Source: an uncultured bacterium (GTDB lineage Bacteria > Hydrothermota > Tepidihabitantia > Tepidihabitantales > DTDR01). From it: a DNA stretch of 51,402 bases. Below the pieces are notes generated by a model. That model was not told the origin of the DNA, ran no database searches, and was given only the letters and a program-made list of their open reading frames with translations. Positions 49,312 through 51,402 of the stretch are shown piece after piece (positions within the stretch are counted from its first letter, which is position 1; each line of letters opens with the position of its first letter). Location: NCBI GenBank assembly GCA_938040315.1, contig CALHQW010000026.1:1-51402 (forward strand), read 5' to 3'. The translations under genes were made by a program, and so were the position numbers.

Positions 49312-50807
49312 AAGTTTCTTCTTTTACTGTTGGCACTTTAATCTCGCGGATTACTGGACTTTTAAGAGAAATAGTTTTTGCCTATCTTTTTGGTGCTTCC
49401 TATGCTACCGATTGTTTTAATGTGGCCTTTCGGATTCCTAATTTATTAAGAGATATGTTTTCGGAAAGTGCTCTTTCGGCTGCCTTTGTGCCTACTTTTT
49501 GTGAAAAGATGAAAAAAGAAGAGAGGAAAAATATGTCACCTTCCCTTTCTTTATTTGCTTCTAATGTTTTGAACTTTTTAATATTAATTGTAGGTGGAGT
49601 TACTTTACTATTGATAATCTTTTCTTTTTATGTCGTAAAAATTATCTCCTTTGGTTTCTCCCAAAATCCAACAAAATTTACCTTAACTTTAAATTTAACA
49701 AAAATAATGCTTCCTTTTTTATTCTTCATCTCTTTAGCCAGTTGGGCAATGGCAATTTTGATTGCCTATGGTTATTTTTTTGTTTCGGCAGTTAGCAGTG
49801 CAGTTTTTAACATTTTTTCTATTCTTATTCCGATTTTTACCTACACAATATTTTTAAAATTAAATTATGAGCCAATCTTATCCATGGCTTATGGTGTTTT
49901 ATTCGGCTCAATATTTCATTTTTTTTTCTTGTTAATATTTCTAAAAAAATTGGGTTATAAATATTATTTTTATCTCTCCTTAAAAGATTCCGCCTTAAAA
50001 AGAGTTTTTAAATTATATCTACCAGTAATTTTTGGCCTGGCTGCCTATCAAATTAATTTCTTTGTTAATACTATTTTGATAACTTTTTTAGAAGAGAAAA
50101 GTATTACTTATCTAAATTATGCCTATCGGGTGATGCATCTACCGGCTGGTCTTTTTGGTGTGGCGGTGGGAAGTGTCGCTTTGCAAGAATTCTCTCTTTC
50201 CGAAAGAGAAAGTATAAAAGATAACATCTTTGTGCCTATAAAGATAAATATCTTACTTCTATTACCGATTACATTCATTTTTATAATTCTATCATTACCG
50301 ATTACAAAAATACTTTATGAAAGGGGCAAGTTCACTTTTACTGATTCTTATCATACCGCAATCGCTCTTTCTTTATATAGTTTCTTAATATTTCCTTCCA
50401 GTTTAGTAAGAGTCTTTGCCAGTGTATTTTATTCCCTAAAAGATACTAAAACACCGGCATTAATTGGCTTTCTTTCGGTTTTCTTAAATATTTTCTTAAA
50501 TATTTTTTTAATGAAAAAAATTGGTTTTAAAGCATTTCCAATAAGTGCCTCCAGTGCGGCAATTTTTCAAGCCTCTTTATTATTCCTTTTCCTTAGAAAA
50601 AGATCCGGTATAAAAATTATTACTACTCAAACAAAAAATTTCTTTCTAAAAAATTTCTCCTTTTTAACCCTCTTTTCTTTTTCTCTTTATTTTTTTTATC
50701 ATTTTTTTAATCTATTAAAATTACCCTTGCTTTTGTCTTTTCTTTTAACCTTAATTATTAATGGATTTTTCTATTTATATTTTCTTAAAAAAAATTTCCA
50801 ATCATAA
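49287..50807 (+). CDS. murJ: Lipid II flippase MurJ
   Basis: A 506-residue inner-membrane protein with about 14 transmembrane segments that flips the peptidoglycan precursor lipid II. The family signature is clear: TLISRITGLLREIVFAYLFG, then DCFNVAFRIPNLLRDMFSES and ALSAAFVPTF. Later segments YRVMHLPAGLFGVAVGSVAL and ILYERGKFTFTDS match conserved MurJ loops. Length is typical. It overlaps thiE by 25 nt. It is followed by an unusual AAAGGATCCTTTTT sequence and the next promoter. Confidence 0.96.
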   Translation: MEFKRFFLKVSSFTVGTLISRITGLLREIVFAYLFGASYATDCFNVAFRIPNLLRDMFSESALSAAFVPTFCEKMKKEERKNMSPSLSLFASNVLNFLILIVGGVTLLLIIFSFYVVKIISFGFSQNPTKFTLTLNLTKIMLPFLFFISLASWAMAILIAYGYFFVSAVSSAVFNIFSILIPIFTYTIFLKLNYEPILSMAYGVLFGSIFHFFFLLIFLKKLGYKYYFYLSLKDSALKRVFKLYLPVIFGLAAYQINFFVNTILITFLEEKSITYLNYAYRVMHLPAGLFGVAVGSVALQEFSLSERESIKDNIFVPIKINILLLLPITFIFIILSLPITKILYERGKFTFTDSYHTAIALSLYSFLIFPSSLVRVFASVFYSLKDTKTPALIGFLSVFLNIFLNIFLMKKIGFKAFPISASSAAIFQASLLFLFLRKRSGIKIITTQTKNFFLKNFSFLTLFSFSLYFFYHFFNLLKLPLLLSFLLTLIINGFFYLYFLKKNFQS

Positions 50808-50823
50808 AGGATCCTTTTTCTAT

Positions 50824-50851
50824 TTGACACAAATTATTGAGTATTTATAAT
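50824..50851 (+). promoter_or_regulatory. Promoter of radical SAM copy B, leaderless type
   Basis: TTGACA (50824-50829), 16-nt spacer, TATAAT (50846-50851), exactly 5 nt, then ATG at 50857. It is one of the clearest examples of the leaderless module. Confidence 0.85.
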
Positions 50852-50856
50852 TTTTT

Positions 50857-51402
50857 ATGACAAAAAAAGAGAAACTTATTACCGGTGCAATCAAAGTTTT
50901 TGATAAATTTATTCATTTTTTACCAGGAAATATTTTAGCAAAATTAACTATTGAAATAATTTCACCTTTTTTAAAAAGAGTTTGTATGAATAAAGAGCAT
51001 ACCGGTTCTAAAAAGGTTGGTGAAGATATTTTTTATATGACTAAAGCAATGCTATATACCCTTTTAAGAATAGAACTTACAGATATTTCTAAAGATATTT
51101 TTATTAATGCCTTATTTCATAAAGAGAAATGGCATTTAACAAGTAAAGAATGGCGAGAAAAATACGGTGAAGGACCGCCAGGATTTTTGGTTATTTCACC
51201 GACTAAGGCCTGTAATTTAAGGTGTTATGGTTGTTATGCGGATGCGGCGAAAGAGACAGACAAATTGCCTAAAGAGATATTTGAGCGGATAATAAAGGAG
51301 GCTTTTACCCTCTGGGGAGTGAGGTTTTTTGTGATTTCTGGTGGTGAGCCATTGATGTATAAAGATAAAGGAGAGGATTTGCTTACTATTTTGAGTAAAT
51401 TC
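50857..51402 (+). CDS. Radical SAM protein, 3' end cut by window edge (copy B)
   Basis: First 182 codons of a radical SAM enzyme that runs off the right edge. Residues 1 to about 96 form a helical N-terminal region only distantly similar to that of copy A (shared KEHT, YM..AML and spacing). From EWREKYGEGPPGFLVISPTK onward the protein is identical to copy A except Asp for Asn after CNLRCYGCYA. The cluster motif CNLRCYGC and ISGGEP are intact. Substrate unknown. The pair points outward at opposite ends of the window. Confidence 0.93.
   Translation, partial: MTKKEKLITGAIKVFDKFIHFLPGNILAKLTIEIISPFLKRVCMNKEHTGSKKVGEDIFYMTKAMLYTLLRIELTDISKDIFINALFHKEKWHLTSKEWREKYGEGPPGFLVISPTKACNLRCYGCYADAAKETDKLPKEIFERIIKEAFTLWGVRFFVISGGEPLMYKDKGEDLLTILSKF
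51147..51402. repeat. Terminal inverted repeat, right arm
   Basis: Reverse complement of positions 1-256 with five mismatches and no indels. 51262-51402 (141 bp) match 1-141 exactly. See the left arm for details. Confidence 0.95.

Noticed and set aside
50808-50823. AAAGGATCCTTT palindrome after murJ as a terminator
   Set aside because: The perfect palindrome has no loop nucleotides, so an efficient terminator hairpin would need to lose its central pairs; too weak to call.
1-51402. tRNA, rRNA, CRISPR arrays, prophage or insertion sequences
   Set aside because: No cloverleaf-like sequence with a T-loop motif, no repeat-spacer array, no transposase or integrase ORF, and no phage structural gene could be recognised. 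Intergenic gaps are short throughout.

Overview
The window looks like a chromosomal piece of a low-GC, two-membrane (diderm) bacterium. The evidence for an outer membrane is an OmpA-type protein, a phosphate-porin-like barrel, a second probable barrel with a terminal Phe, several lipoboxes, and two secreted proteins with type IX-like C-terminal tails. Gene content and AT-richness would fit an uncultured candidate-phylum lineage (WOR-3 or FCB-like). That placement is an inference; no rRNA is present to test it. The window is probably a whole metagenomic contig: its two ends are a 256-bp inverted repeat inside two radical SAM genes, and the outermost 141 bp are identical.

Layout. 1-555 (-): truncated radical SAM gene. 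662-3821 (+): pstC-pstA-pstB, then phoU under its own promoter. 3872-7537 (+): rpsF-ssb-small membrane protein-pyrR-pyrB-pyrC as one overlapping operon. 7553-14976 (-): Lon-family protease, MuiA-like protein, metallophosphoesterase, PQQ-propeller lipoprotein. 15037-22173 (-): a tight housekeeping string transcribed as DJ-1-like lipoprotein, dtd, yicC, gmk, rpoZ, coaBC, dnaB, radA and a TRAM protein. 22268-24128 (-): porin and pstS. 24231-26577 (-): DegT aminotransferase and a secreted protein. 26765-31744 (+): a redox/Fe-S island with a CxC mini-protein, DGC-domain protein, minimal SUF pair (SmsC/SmsB), P5CR-like oxidoreductase, SurA-like/thioredoxin fusion and CcdA. 31874-35512 (+): envelope genes (SpoIID-like, GT-C-like, DUF4159). 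35514-39611 (-): barrel, M15-type peptidase, OmpA-family protein. 39809-42776: small membrane genes, a parS site, dnaA and an origin-like intergenic region, so this is very probably oriC. 42777-50807: M29 aminopeptidase, cold-shock protein with a 5' hairpin, kelch-type secreted protein, ABC exporter, TPR-like protein, ThiD2-ThiE fusion and MurJ. 50857-51402: the second truncated radical SAM gene.

The most distinctive signal is promoter grammar. At least sixteen promoters match TTGAc/t-N16-TATAAT-like boxes with a 16-nt spacer. In eight of them the -10 box ends only 5-9 nt before the start codon (often exactly 5), which predicts leaderless mRNAs. The other promoter-proximal genes mostly carry a strong GGAGG ribosome site. 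This lets tiny genes be called, for example a 42-codon membrane ORF at 39809-39937.

The genes work together in phosphate uptake (porin, PstS, PstCAB, PhoU), pyrimidine synthesis, replication initiation (parS, DnaA, oriC, DnaB, SSB), envelope building (MurJ, OmpA, M15, SpoIID) and thiol/Fe-S handling (SmsCB, CcdA, thioredoxin fusion).
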